From NCBI GenBank assembly GCA_017477125.1, contig JAFUXN010000083.1, forward strand, positions 1-64,000: 64,000 bases of DNA, given 5' to 3'. This DNA is from Selenomonadaceae bacterium (GTDB taxonomy: Bacteria > Bacillota > Negativicutes > Selenomonadales > Selenomonadaceae). The notes under the pieces were generated by a model. The model was not told the DNA's origin. It saw only the letters and a list, made by a program, of their open reading frames with translations, and made no database searches. This document shows, piece after piece, positions 1 to 8,414 of this stretch (its first letter is position 1; every line of letters begins with the position of its first letter). The translations under genes and the position numbers were made by a program.

Positions 1-1458
1 GTTATTGCCCTCGTGATGAGCGATCAATCCGACCTCGCCGACGCGCGGCTTGCCCTTCTGCTCGCGAACATCGGGCATCTCAACGCCGTGGTCGAGCGAA
101 TTTCTCAACAAGTGCATGATCGGGTCGCCGATCTCGTCGATAACGGTACGATCGAGCTCGGTTTCCTCGCCTTCGATCGTCAAGTTGATTTCCTTGTTGA
201 GCTCCTTGGTGACGTCGCGAACCATGCGCGGGAATCTGTTAAAGACCTGGCTGACGGGAACCATGCGCACCTTCATGACGATGTTCTGCAGGTCGGTCGT
301 GACGCGATCCATCTGCTCGAGCGTCTCTGTCAATTCGGAAAGGCGATGCGTTTGACCGATCTGCTCGAGCCGAACTTTATTGATGACGAGCTCGCCCATG
401 AGATTCATCAGCGTGTCGAGCTTTTCAATGTCGACGCGGACGGACTGGCTCGCATGAGTTTTCTTTTGAGCGGCGGCGGAAGGAGCCGCGGGTTTGGCGG
501 CGGGCTTGCCGGCAGATGGCGCGGTCGCGGGCGGTTTGGGAGGAGGCGGAGCCGCAGGAGCCGCGAGCGCCGCAGGTGCAGGCGCAGGAGCCGCAGGAGA
601 GGGAGCGGGTGCCGCGGCGGGAGCGGGTGCCGCCGACAGATCAATGACGCTGACTTCAGCCTTCTCGACCTCGGAAATGCTCAACACCGCGTCGGATACT
701 GCCTTCTCCTCGGCGCCGGTAACGAGCACCACATCGAACGAGCGATCAAATTTCTCCTGCTCAAGTTCTTCGGCGGCAGGGATCGACTTGATCACTTCGC
801 CGATCTCGTCGAGCGCATTCATGACCATGTACGACCGCGCGGATTTCAATAAGCACGTCTCGGCAAGCGTAACCTTGAGGTGAACGCCGCGCATGCCGCC
901 CTTTTGAGCCTCGGCAATGACGGCGCGTTCGGTCTCGGCAAGCTCAACTCCGCCGACGCTGACCGGACCCGCGGGAGCCGCCGCCGCGGGAGGAGCATTC
1001 GCCGCCGATTGAGATGCCGCCGCCGTCGGGGGCGCCGCCACTTGAGCGGGAGCGGGTGACGGTTTGCCGCCGCCGCCCTTGAGGATCGACGACAACTTTG
1101 CAACGAGATCGGAGACATCGATCAAGTCTTCGGGATCGCCGTTGCCCACATTGTTGATCATCTGCTCGAGGGAGTCGACGCATTTGAACAGCGTGTCAAT
1201 GATGTCTTCACTGACCTTGAGCTGTTCCTTTCTGAGCATGTCGAGTACATCTTCCATCTCGTGGGTGAGCTCGGCGATCTTGTTGTAGCCCATCGTCGCC
1301 GACATGCCCTTGAGCGTGTGAGCGTTTCGGAAAATGTCGTTGAGGACGGACAAATCCTCGGCATTATCCTCGAGACTCAAAAGTCCGTCGTTTAGCGATT
1401 GGAGATGTTCATGCGACTCATCGAGGAACATCTCCATATACTGAGAGTTATCAGCCAT
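1..1458 (-). CDS. cheA: Chemotaxis histidine kinase CheA (3' part cut by window edge)
   Basis: CheA autophosphorylates on its HPt histidine in response to chemoreceptors and passes phosphate to CheY and CheB. The reading frame stays open for 486 codons from an ATG at 1458 to base 1, so the rest of the ATPase domain and the CheW-like domain lie outside the window. Visible parts are an N-terminal HPt domain with the AHTLKG phosphorylation motif (about residue 45), a long Ala/Pro linker, a CheY-binding-like segment, a second low-complexity linker, the dimerisation region, and the start of the ATPase N box (LLRNSLDHG, then HHEGNN). The gene follows cheB and flhG on the same strand, a typical chemotaxis/flagellar order. 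Identification is firm; only the 3' end is missing. Confidence 0.95.
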   Translation of the reverse strand, partial: MADNSQYMEMFLDESHEHLQSLNDGLLSLEDNAEDLSVLNDIFRNAHTLKGMSATMGYNKIAELTHEMEDVLDMLRKEQLKVSEDIIDTLFKCVDSLEQMINNVGNGDPEDLIDVSDLVAKLSSILKGGGGKPSPAPAQVAAPPTAAASQSAANAPPAAAAPAGPVSVGGVELAETERAVIAEAQKGGMRGVHLKVTLAETCLLKSARSYMVMNALDEIGEVIKSIPAAEELEQEKFDRSFDVVLVTGAEEKAVSDAVLSISEVEKAEVSVIDLSAAPAPAAAPAPSPAAPAPAPAALAAPAAPPPPKPPATAPSAGKPAAKPAAPSAAAQKKTHASQSVRVDIEKLDTLMNLMGELVINKVRLEQIGQTHRLSELTETLEQMDRVTTDLQNIVMKVRMVPVSQVFNRFPRMVRDVTKELNKEINLTIEGEETELDRTVIDEIGDPIMHLLRNSLDHGVEMPDVREQKGKPRVGEVGLIAHHEGNN

Positions 1459-1545
1459 AAACTTGCTTGGCGGTCGGAGCTAACCGGTGGAACTCGACCG
1501 CTCCCTCCCTCCTGTTTTTAATCCCGTTAAAGATTGTTGGTTTCG

Positions 1546-2730
1546 TTACTTCGCTACGGCATCGACAATAGCTTCGGCGATTTGGTTCAACGGACGCACT
1601 TCGTCAGCCAAACCCGCTTCGACCACCGCCTTGGGCATGCCGTACACAACACAACTGGTTTCGTCTTGAGCGATGCTGTAGCCGCCGTTCGCCTTGATCT
1701 TCTTCATGCCCTCGCAACCGTCCGAGCCCATGCCCGTCATGATCACCGATACCAGATCATTCCTGAACTGCGCCACCGAATCAAACAGCACATTGACCGC
1801 GGGGCGATGATTGCCGACGGGCGGCTCCTGGCTCAACACAATTTTTTTGCCGCCGCCCGATGCCGGTTGCACCCTCATATGATAATTGCCGGGCGCGATG
1901 TACACTTGTCCCGGCTTGATAATTTCATCGTTCTCCGCTTCCTTGACGCTGATCGCCGAGATTGAATCCAACCGATCCGCCAACGATTTCGTAAAGCCCG
2001 CAGGCATGTGCTGAACGATCACCACACCGCACGGCAAATTCCCCGGCAAGCGCGTGATCACCGATTGCAACGCTTGAGGTCCGCCCGTCGACGTCCCGAT
2101 CGCCACCAATTTTTTCGACGCCACGCCTCCCGCCGCCACCGTCGCTTTGAGCGCAGAGAGCGGAGTCGTCGGCACCGTCGGGATCACTTTCACCGTCGGC
2201 TTCTGACCCAACTTCAGCCCCGTCCGACGCTGCACCTCGATCCGCTTCATCTTCGGCGGCTCGCTCGGCGTCGACATCAACGGGCGCGGCGTGTACGTCA
2301 ACGGTCTGCCCGCCGCGAACGATCTCGTGCTGCCCACGTGCGCTTGCACCGCCGCTCGACACTTCGCCAATATTTCGTCCTGCACCGTGTCGATCTTTGA
2401 GATTGGACCTCCCGCTTTGCTGATGAAATCGACCGCGCCCAACGCCAACGCTCGGATCGTTTCGTCCGTACCCTGTTGCGTCAAACTGCTGAACATCACC
2501 ACCGGCAACGGGCACTCCTCCATGATTATTGCCAACGCGTCGAGCCCGTCCATCACCGGCATGTTCACGTCAAGCGTCAAGATGTCGGGCTTGAGTTGCC
2601 TGACCTTATCGACTGTGTCTCGTCCGTTTACCGCCGTCCCCGCCACTTCGAAGTCTTTTTGTTTGTTGAACAGATCAGTCAGCACTTTTCTCATGAACGC
2701 AGAGTCGTCAGCAATCAAGACTCGTATCAT
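1546..2730 (-). CDS. cheB: Protein-glutamate methylesterase/glutaminase CheB
   Basis: CheB removes methyl groups from chemoreceptors and deamidates their glutamines, giving adaptation in chemotaxis. An N-terminal receiver domain (residues 1-120) has the acidic pair D8/D9, phosphoacceptor D54 and conserved K105. A linker of about 80 residues leads to the methylesterase domain with a visible catalytic triad: S214 in GTSTGG, H241 in QHMP and D337 in GMGSDG. I chose the ATG at 2730 (protein MIRVLIADDS, 394 aa) because an AAAGG stands nine bases before it; in-frame ATGs at 2739 and 2778 are less well placed. The gene lies 87 bp before cheA and is probably co-transcribed with it. Confidence 0.95.
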   Translation of the reverse strand: MIRVLIADDSAFMRKVLTDLFNKQKDFEVAGTAVNGRDTVDKVRQLKPDILTLDVNMPVMDGLDALAIIMEECPLPVVMFSSLTQQGTDETIRALALGAVDFISKAGGPISKIDTVQDEILAKCRAAVQAHVGSTRSFAAGRPLTYTPRPLMSTPSEPPKMKRIEVQRRTGLKLGQKPTVKVIPTVPTTPLSALKATVAAGGVASKKLVAIGTSTGGPQALQSVITRLPGNLPCGVVIVQHMPAGFTKSLADRLDSISAISVKEAENDEIIKPGQVYIAPGNYHMRVQPASGGGKKIVLSQEPPVGNHRPAVNVLFDSVAQFRNDLVSVIMTGMGSDGCEGMKKIKANGGYSIAQDETSCVVYGMPKAVVEAGLADEVRPLNQIAEAIVDAVAK

Positions 2731-2850
2731 TCGGCTCATCCTTTCTCGTCGACACTCCTTCCCTGTCGACAATTTCACGCTGTATCATTGAAACTTCCAT
2801 TAAACTATTCGCGCGCCGCTTAAAAGTTCCTTCAACACGCCAAAATTTAT

Positions 2851-3762
2851 CTACGAAAAAAGCCGACGCAGGAAATTCTTCCACCCGCGCTTGACTTTGA
2901 TCTCTCGACCCGTCAGCAGATTGTTGGCGAGCGCGATGATGCATTTCGAGGCGGGCGCCGTCGGGCTGTTGACGATGAACGGCATCTGCTTCTTGACCGC
3001 CTCCTGTACCGAGCGATCCTCGAACACATATCCCGCGCATTCGATCGGCACGGTGATTGGTATGTCGAGAAATTTTCGGGACGTCTCGCGGAGCTTGCGC
3101 GTGGCGTCGTCGCTCTCCTTGGGATCGTCGACTCGATTGACCACGATACGAATGTTGCGCTTCTTGGAATTTCGACAGTACATCTTCATGACCGCGAACG
3201 CATCAGAGATCGATGTCGGCTCGTTGGTGGTGACGAGAAGAGTTTCGTCGGCGGCAACTATGAAGTCGAGCACATTGCGCCCGAGCCCCGCGCCGGTGTC
3301 GATCAAAATTATGTCGGCGAGCTTATCGGCGTCGGCGAGCTTATGATGGAGGGCGTTCTTCTCTCGACGGGTGAAGTTGAGGGCGCGCTCGATGCCGCTC
3401 GAGCCCGAGACGTAACTGATACCGAAGGAGGAGTTGATTACGATGTCCGAGAGCTCGACGCCGTCCTCGAGAAGATCGAGCATATTGCGATGGGAGACGC
3501 TGCCGAGGATCACATCGACGTTCGCCATACCGATATCGGCGTCGATGAGCAGAGTGCGTTTATTCATGAGCTGCAGTGCGATGGCGAGATTGACCGCGAT
3601 GTTGGTTTTGCCGACGCCGCCCTTGCCGCTGGTGACGGTGATCACGCGCGTTGAGTGTTTGGCGCCGAACATTGATGCGGGATCGGATACTTGGGTGGTA
3701 TCGGTATCGGACTCTGCCTTGGCAGCTGCTCGTTTCCTCAGGCTTGCCGCTTGATCGGACAT
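2851..3762 (-). CDS. flhG: Flagellar number regulator FlhG (MinD-like ATPase)
   Basis: FlhG (YlxH/FleN) is a MinD-family ATPase that works with the SRP-GTPase FlhF to set flagellar number and position at the cytoplasmic membrane. The 303-aa product begins with the DQAASLRK motif typical of FlhG, the segment that stimulates FlhF, and has the deviant Walker A KGGVGKT at residues 47-53 and the LIDADIGMANVD switch region. The C-terminal end is basic, as in membrane-binding helices of the family. ATG 3762 was chosen over an upstream in-frame ATG because GAGGGGAG sits just before it and the DQA motif starts at residue 3. It is followed by cheB and cheA; a gap of 120 bp after its stop holds no recognisable gene. 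Confidence 0.92.
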   Translation of the reverse strand: MSDQAASLRKRAAAKAESDTDTTQVSDPASMFGAKHSTRVITVTSGKGGVGKTNIAVNLAIALQLMNKRTLLIDADIGMANVDVILGSVSHRNMLDLLEDGVELSDIVINSSFGISYVSGSSGIERALNFTRREKNALHHKLADADKLADIILIDTGAGLGRNVLDFIVAADETLLVTTNEPTSISDAFAVMKMYCRNSKKRNIRIVVNRVDDPKESDDATRKLRETSRKFLDIPITVPIECAGYVFEDRSVQEAVKKQMPFIVNSPTAPASKCIIALANNLLTGREIKVKRGWKNFLRRLFS

Positions 3763-3867
3763 AAAATCTCCCCTCGACTTGAAAGTGATTTTGAAAAAAA
3801 TTATAGCACCGTGCTTGATAAGTTTCAACGAAAAATAGGACTGCGCACATGGCAGTCCTCATCGTCG

Positions 3868-4172
3868 CTCAAAAAATTTATGACGGCTGATAAAATCATC
3901 GAAGCGGAGGAAGGAGTTCGGGCGGATAGAATAAAAAGGGCGCGCCGCCTTCCTCGCCGGCGGGCGCCCCTTCCTTTGGTTGACGTCCCAAAAAATTTAC
4001 GGTGTCTGATAAAATTATCGGGGGCGCGGAAAAGGTTCGGGCGGAAGAAATAAAAAGGGCGCGCCGCCTTCCTCGCCGGCGGGCGCCCGATCCTTTCGCC
4101 GTCTCCCTCAACAGTTGAGCCGCTGACCATGGTGAGGGGCGAGCCGCCCCGTGCGGGAGGCGGGCGCCCTTC
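3868..4172. repeat. Palindromic GC-rich repeat cluster downstream of metF
   Basis: This gene-free stretch holds two near-identical units of about 105 bp (3868-3972 and 3989-4093) and a third hairpin core (4135-4172). Each core has the form GGGCGnGCCGCC, a short loop, then GGCGGGCGCCC, an imperfect palindrome able to form a strong stem, flanked by T-rich or A-rich bases. The same core recurs at 32.5 kb and 43.3-44.3 kb. The cluster begins 10 bp after the metF stop codon, so it may act as a metF terminator or 3' RNA element. Open frames over it are repetitive and do not look like proteins. Confidence 0.85.
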
Positions 4173-4182
4173 TTTTTATCCG

Positions 4183-5028
4183 TCACAGCAGATATTTGAC
4201 GGTCTCGCTGATGCGCCGAGCGACGTAGACGTTGTTCATCACGTAGAGGTGAATGCCCTCGACGCCGTTCGCCAACAGATCAACAATCTGATTCAGCGCG
4301 TAGACGATGCCCGCTTCCCTCAACGCGTCGTCATTATCTCCGTACTTGTCGAGTATCCGACGGAATTTGATCGGCAACGTCGCCCCGCAGATGTTCACCA
4401 TCCGCTCAACCTGCTGCTTCTTGGTCACCGGCATGATCCCCGCCTCGATCGGAACGTCGATACCGATCGCTCGCGCTCGATCTCTGAAGTAGTAGAACGA
4501 GTTATTATCGAAGAACAGCTGCGTGATCAAGCCGTCGACGCCCGCATCAACCTTCTCCTTCAAATGTTTGAGATCGGTATCGAAGTCGGGCGCCTCGGTA
4601 TGAACTTCGGGGTAGCACGCCGCATAAACTTTAAATTTCCGCTCGGTCTGCTGTCGAATGAATCTGATCAGGTCGGCGGCATGAGGAAAATCTTCTTTCG
4701 GCTCGACGTTCGGAACTCGATCGCCCCTCAACGCGAGAATGTCATGAATGTCCGCGCGGTCGAGCTCGATCAACATGTCGGCGACCTCGTCACGCGAGAG
4801 ATTGATGCACGGCAGATGCGCCACCGAGCGACGGTTGTATTTATTCTTGATCGCGGACGCCACCTCGAGCATGCGAGCTCCGGCATTAGCCGACGAGCCG
4901 CCCGCTCCGCACGTCACGCTGATGAACTCCGGCTCGAGATCGGATAACTGATCGAGAGTGTTGTAGATCACATCGACGGGCATGTCTTTGCGCGGCGGGA
5001 ACACTTCAAACGAAAACGGTACGCTCAT
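4183..5028 (-). CDS. metF: Methylenetetrahydrofolate reductase
   Basis: MetF reduces 5,10-methylene-THF to 5-methyl-THF with FAD, supplying methyl groups for methionine synthesis. The 281-aa product has family length and the expected landmarks: SFEVFPPR at the N terminus, the SVTCGAGGSS strand and loop, the HLPCINLSRDE segment, DILALRGDRV, and the ITQLFFDN and GIMPVTKKQQ stretches of the TIM barrel. The ATG at 5028 is preceded by AAGGAG and starts the conserved region, so a longer in-frame start at 5109 is unlikely. A promoter-like pair (TTGCCT, 17 bp, TATAAT) lies just upstream. The downstream side runs straight into the palindromic repeat cluster. Confidence 0.95.
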   Translation of the reverse strand: MSVPFSFEVFPPRKDMPVDVIYNTLDQLSDLEPEFISVTCGAGGSSANAGARMLEVASAIKNKYNRRSVAHLPCINLSRDEVADMLIELDRADIHDILALRGDRVPNVEPKEDFPHAADLIRFIRQQTERKFKVYAACYPEVHTEAPDFDTDLKHLKEKVDAGVDGLITQLFFDNNSFYYFRDRARAIGIDVPIEAGIMPVTKKQQVERMVNICGATLPIKFRRILDKYGDNDDALREAGIVYALNQIVDLLANGVEGIHLYVMNNVYVARRISETVKYLL

Positions 5029-5061
5029 AAAAAATTTCTCCTTCAATTTGTTTGCCAAACC

Positions 5062-5090
5062 ATTATAATGAACCGACAATCGAAAGGCAA
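5062..5090 (-). promoter_or_regulatory. Sigma-70-type promoter for metF
   Basis: On the minus strand a TTGCCT -35 box (5085-5090) and a perfect TATAAT -10 box (5062-5067) are separated by 17 bp, and the metF start codon follows about 34 bp after the -10 box. The same TTGCC(T/G)-17-TATA(A/C)T design is found before the gene at 30534 and before speE. Confidence 0.65.
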
Positions 5091-5114
5091 ATTTTTTGGT
5101 GAGGAGCAATCGAT

Positions 5115-6668
5115 GTGTTGTTGAGCAATAAATTTTATCTGTACGCGACGGAGTTTTTTGCGGGCATGGCGGTGATGGCGGTGGAGCTCGGCGCGGGACG
5201 ACTGCTCGCGCCCTACTTCAGTTCGTCTCAAATCGTTTGGACGATCATCATCGGAACGATTATGATAGCGATGGCGCTCGGCAACGTCTACGGCGGACGG
5301 CTCGCCGATCGCGACGCCAACCCCGCGCTCCTCTACCGACGGATCATCATCGCCGCTCTATGGATCGCCGCGATCCCGTTCGCCGGCAAATACATTATCG
5401 TTCTGATCGCCGGACTGTTGATCACCGCCATCGACACCAATCTGCTGACGTGGGCGGCGTTTCTGTCGTGCATGGCGATCTTCGTTTATCCTTTGTTCCT
5501 GCTCGGCACCGTCACGCCCTGCCTGGTCAAGTACGCAACCGATTCGCTTGACGACAACGGCAAGGTGGTCGGCAACCTCGGCGCATTTCAAACCGTCGGC
5601 TCGATCATCGGCACGTTCATACCGACGTTCATCACGATCCCTGCCGTCGGCACCGCCGTCACCTTCCTGATCTTCTCGAGCATACTGTTGATTATCGGAT
5701 TGGTCTTCTTCATCTTCGAAGGACGGCACAAAAAAATGATCGCCGCATCGACGATCACATTCATTGCGTTGAGCTCGATTGGAGTTTCGAGCGGCTTTGC
5801 GTTTTGGCGACAGGACATCACGCTTGAGGACGAATCGATCTACAATTATCTGCAGGTTCGCGACGACGACCGCCGCACGATCCTGTCGACGAACGTGATG
5901 ATCGGAGTGCAATCGATCCGCGTCAAGGATCGTCCGCTGACGGGCATGTATTACGATTATGCGTTGGCGGCGCCGCTGCTGATCGATCGGTCGGAGATCA
6001 AGGTGCTGGTGCTGGGAATGGGCGCGGGAACGTTCGCCGAACGCTGCCGACATTACTTCCCGCGCTCAACGATCGTGGGCGTGGAGATCGACGAGAAGAT
6101 CACCGACATCGCTCACGAGTATTTTGATCTGCCGTCGGACATTCCGATCGTCACCTACGACGGTCGAGCGTACCTTCAATCGATCGATGAGAAGTTCGAC
6201 GTGATCATGGTCGACGCCTACCAGGACATCACGATCCCGTTTCAGATGAGCTCGACGGAATTTTTTTCGATGGTGCGGGATCACTTGACGCCCGACGGGG
6301 TGATGGTTGTCAATATGAGTTTGAGAGATTTATCGGCGGGCGGCATCACCGCTTGCTTGACCGATACGATCGCCGCCAACTTTGATGACGTACGGACGGT
6401 TGATGTGATCGACGGGACGAATCGGGAAGTGTTTGCGGCTCGCGCGGGCGTCTTGGATCGGTTGAGCGATCGAACGACGGCGATCGGCGACGGCGAACTT
6501 CGAACGTTGATGGTTGAGATCGAAAACAATTGGGCGGCTCCGCGCGGAGGCGATCATGTATTGACGGACGATCGGGCGCCGGTTGAGCTGCTTGGCATGC
6601 GAGCCCTCGACGCCCTTGTCCGAGAACAGATTGATCGTTACCGCGGGCTTGAGTATCGACTGCCGTAG
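5115..6668 (+). CDS. Membrane-fused spermidine synthase-like protein
   Basis: The 517-aa protein combines an N-terminal multi-pass membrane half (roughly residues 1-225, about seven hydrophobic helices) with a C-terminal Rossmann aminopropyltransferase/methyltransferase-like half. The latter shows VLVLGMGAGTFAE (cofactor loop), VGVEIDEKI, and DVIMVDAYQD, in the order seen in SpeE-like enzymes. Such MFS/spermidine-synthase fusions are common in bacteria, but their substrate is mostly unknown. The start is GTG at 5115 with GAGGAG eight bases upstream; an ATG two bases earlier hits a stop at once. It diverges from metF, and its last 31 bp overlap the convergent viperin-like gene. A separate classical speE lies at 45675, so this copy probably has a different role. 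Confidence 0.85.
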   Translation: MLLSNKFYLYATEFFAGMAVMAVELGAGRLLAPYFSSSQIVWTIIIGTIMIAMALGNVYGGRLADRDANPALLYRRIIIAALWIAAIPFAGKYIIVLIAGLLITAIDTNLLTWAAFLSCMAIFVYPLFLLGTVTPCLVKYATDSLDDNGKVVGNLGAFQTVGSIIGTFIPTFITIPAVGTAVTFLIFSSILLIIGLVFFIFEGRHKKMIAASTITFIALSSIGVSSGFAFWRQDITLEDESIYNYLQVRDDDRRTILSTNVMIGVQSIRVKDRPLTGMYYDYALAAPLLIDRSEIKVLVLGMGAGTFAERCRHYFPRSTIVGVEIDEKITDIAHEYFDLPSDIPIVTYDGRAYLQSIDEKFDVIMVDAYQDITIPFQMSSTEFFSMVRDHLTPDGVMVVNMSLRDLSAGGITACLTDTIAANFDDVRTVDVIDGTNREVFAARAGVLDRLSDRTTAIGDGELRTLMVEIENNWAAPRGGDHVLTDDRAPVELLGMRALDALVREQIDRYRGLEYRLP

Positions 6669-7477
6669 AGTTGCGCGTCGAAGGCGTATCGCGCAAAGAC
6701 GTCTTCGAACTTCTCTTCGAGCAGATTGCCGACCACCTTATGACCGTCGCCCGCGTTGTCCAAGAGGTTCCCGCGGTTGTCGATGATGATGTACGCTCTG
6801 ACCAGCGACGACTCCGGCACGCTCTCGCCGCCGTTCCTCTCGTTAAGAGTCAGGAAGCGTTCAAACTCCTCGTCGCTCACCGTCAGATCGAGATTGGAGA
6901 AATTCTTGTTGCGGAAGGGCTTCATCTTCAGGAACTTCCAACGGTCGACGTCAATGAACTTCTCGATATTGATCAGCCGCTCGTTGACGTTGAGCTTGGA
7001 AACGACGGTGTTGAGTTTGATCTTTATGCGCGGATTCAAAGCCCTTGCGCGCTTGACGATGGCGATCAAATCCTCTTGAGACAAAACTTTGGACTTTTGA
7101 TTGCAACAGCCGAGCTCGACCAAAATTTTTTCGTTGACGCTGTCGACCGAGATGCCCAACGTGTCGAGTTTGGAAAAAATATCGGGCGGAGTGATGTTCT
7201 CGTCGAGCAGGAAGGAGCCGTTCGATATCAGCGAGACAGCGGCGCCCGAACGCTTGGCGTAGTCGATCAGCGCGGGGAATTTTGTATAGAGCATGGGCTC
7301 GCCGCCGGCGAAATTGATCCCGGACACCATCTCGGACGCCGACAAGTTATCGATGATCCTTCGCCAGTCCTCGAGCGGGAGGTCTCTGTTACTGCCGAAG
7401 TGAGCGAAGCAGTACCGGCAGCGGTAATTGCAGCGCTCCGTGATGTGAAGATTGACTTTCAAGTTTTTCAAACTCAT
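6638..7477 (-). CDS. Prokaryotic viperin homologue (radical SAM)
   Basis: This 279-aa radical SAM protein resembles viperin/RSAD2 rather than generic radical SAM enzymes. The cluster motif is C16-NYR-C20-RY-C23-F (CxxxCxxC followed by F), then INFAGGEP at 54-61, LISNGSFL, LGISVDSVNE, KLNTVVSKLNVNE, WKFLKMKPF and VPESSLVRAYIIID, each with a clear counterpart in human viperin (for example KINFSGGEP and VPESNQKMKDSYLILD). Viperins convert nucleoside triphosphates to 3'-deoxy-3',4'-didehydro chain terminators, and prokaryotic ones protect against phage. No nucleotide kinase lies beside it. The ATG at 7477 has GGGGG upstream. It sits between a convergent synthase gene and the stump of an Lgt-like gene, which suggests acquisition. 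Family assignment is strong; activity is inferred. Confidence 0.85.
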   Translation of the reverse strand: MSLKNLKVNLHITERCNYRCRYCFAHFGSNRDLPLEDWRRIIDNLSASEMVSGINFAGGEPMLYTKFPALIDYAKRSGAAVSLISNGSFLLDENITPPDIFSKLDTLGISVDSVNEKILVELGCCNQKSKVLSQEDLIAIVKRARALNPRIKIKLNTVVSKLNVNERLINIEKFIDVDRWKFLKMKPFRNKNFSNLDLTVSDEEFERFLTLNERNGGESVPESSLVRAYIIIDNRGNLLDNAGDGHKVVGNLLEEKFEDVFARYAFDAQLYGSRYSSPR

Positions 7478-7543
7478 CTGCCCCCTTCAACTGTCTTTGC
7501 GTCGATTATACTCAACCGAACGGAGACACATTGCAGGGGGCAG
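7478..7543 (-). promoter_or_regulatory. Viperin leader: -10 box and RBS-containing inverted repeat
   Basis: On the minus strand a TATAAT follows GTTGAG about 36 bp before the viperin ATG. AAGGGGGCAG (7478-7487), which contains the ribosome binding site, is the reverse complement of CTGCCCCCT (7535-7543). Transcripts coming from upstream could therefore hide the RBS in a hairpin, while those starting at the local -10 box would lack one arm. No good -35 box is seen. Confidence 0.4.
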
Positions 7544-7549
7544 AAAACT

Positions 7550-7963
7550 TTAACCGTCGAGCTCGCTCGTCATCGCGGACCGTCCAAATCCATGGAACAA
7601 CGGCAATGCCGGTGCTATCAATCGATGTATCGCGCCGATATTTTTATGCGCTCGTTTGGAGAAAATCCAAATCGCCGTCAGCGTCCCGAACAATCCGCCG
7701 TAAAACACATATCCGCTCAACAGAAATTGATTGACGAGCTCGAAGAACGTCGGTTGAGCGAGCGTCGGGAGCACCGTCAAGAAGAACAGCAGCTTGCTCC
7801 CGAGCAGGCAACCGATACCGCCGATTGCAAACATCATCAGAAATTCTTTGAACGTCAGCTCATAATCGTCGAGCCTGAAGAACAGGAATGTCAGTGCCGC
7901 AAAGCTCCCGAGGAACGCCATCACGCTGTACGATGGCAGAACGATATAGATGTACGGGAGCAT
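7550..7963 (-). pseudogene. Truncated Lgt-like membrane protein
   Basis: The 137-aa product resembles the N-terminal half of prolipoprotein diacylglyceryl transferase-like proteins: an N-terminal helix (LPSYSVMAFLGSF), GGIGCLLGSKLL, GYVFYGGLFG, and LPLFHGFGR, after which family members continue with a GCF...GCCYG segment. Here the frame goes SAMTSELDG and stops, and no frame of the remaining 70 bp before the viperin start restores the family sequence. The ATG overlaps the stop of the preceding lipoprotein gene (TAATG), so the two were one operon. The loss of the second half exactly where the viperin leader begins suggests a deletion or insertion junction. A short but functional variant cannot be excluded. 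Confidence 0.6.
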
Positions 7964-8381
7964 TACTTGACAATCCCATATTTGATTTCCTCGCCGTTTA
8001 TGACCAAGCGGAGAGGTCCGGATTCGCAACAACCGCTTACCGAACCGGTCGAGGCATCAACCGCATAAATTTCGCTTCCGTCCTTGCCGATACCCATGCC
8101 TGCCGCCTCGCGTTCCGACATCGTCAAGCCGTAGCACGCATGCAATTCCTGTCGATCGCTGCACGACGAAACGCAACCCTTATTCTTGAAATACAGATTG
8201 TCGACGAAGAGATCGCATCGATCGTTCGACCGTCCGCCGTCGTGCCTTTGATTCGATCAAACTTCTCGCATGATTGAGTACTGCCCTGACTGCCGCAGCC
8301 CGACGCGCACATCATTATGAATCCGAACGTCGACAGCAGGAGCAGCGCGAAGAACTGTTTGACTTTGGTTTTATCGTTCAT
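7963..8381 (-). pseudogene. Frameshifted small lipoprotein
   Basis: The first frame starts at ATG 8381 with a lipoprotein signal (FFALLLLSTFGFIMMCASGC, lipobox ending at the Cys) and runs to CEKFDRIKGTTADGRT. Beyond this it turns Arg-rich and stops at 8124. The neighbouring frame shows a coherent Cys-containing continuation, DRCDLFVDNLYFKNKGCVSSC and then ELHACYGLTMSERE, which stays open to 7963. A single-base shift between about 8205 and 8250 would join them into a protein of about 140 aa with several paired cysteines. No homopolymer lies at the break. The function is unknown. It could be a decayed gene or a sequence error, but two more shifts lie close by. Confidence 0.6.
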
Positions 8382-8414
8382 CGGAATGCACACCTCCCCG
8401 TGTTCCGTCGATGA

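Noticed and set aside
408-644. Arg/Pro/Leu-rich frames opposite cheA
   Set aside because: They are shadows of the Ala/Pro-rich CheA linkers and have no domain or RBS support.
7550-7963. Second group I intron at the Lgt-like break
   Set aside because: No second half of Lgt, no P7-like R/S motifs and no endonuclease gene were found in the flank.
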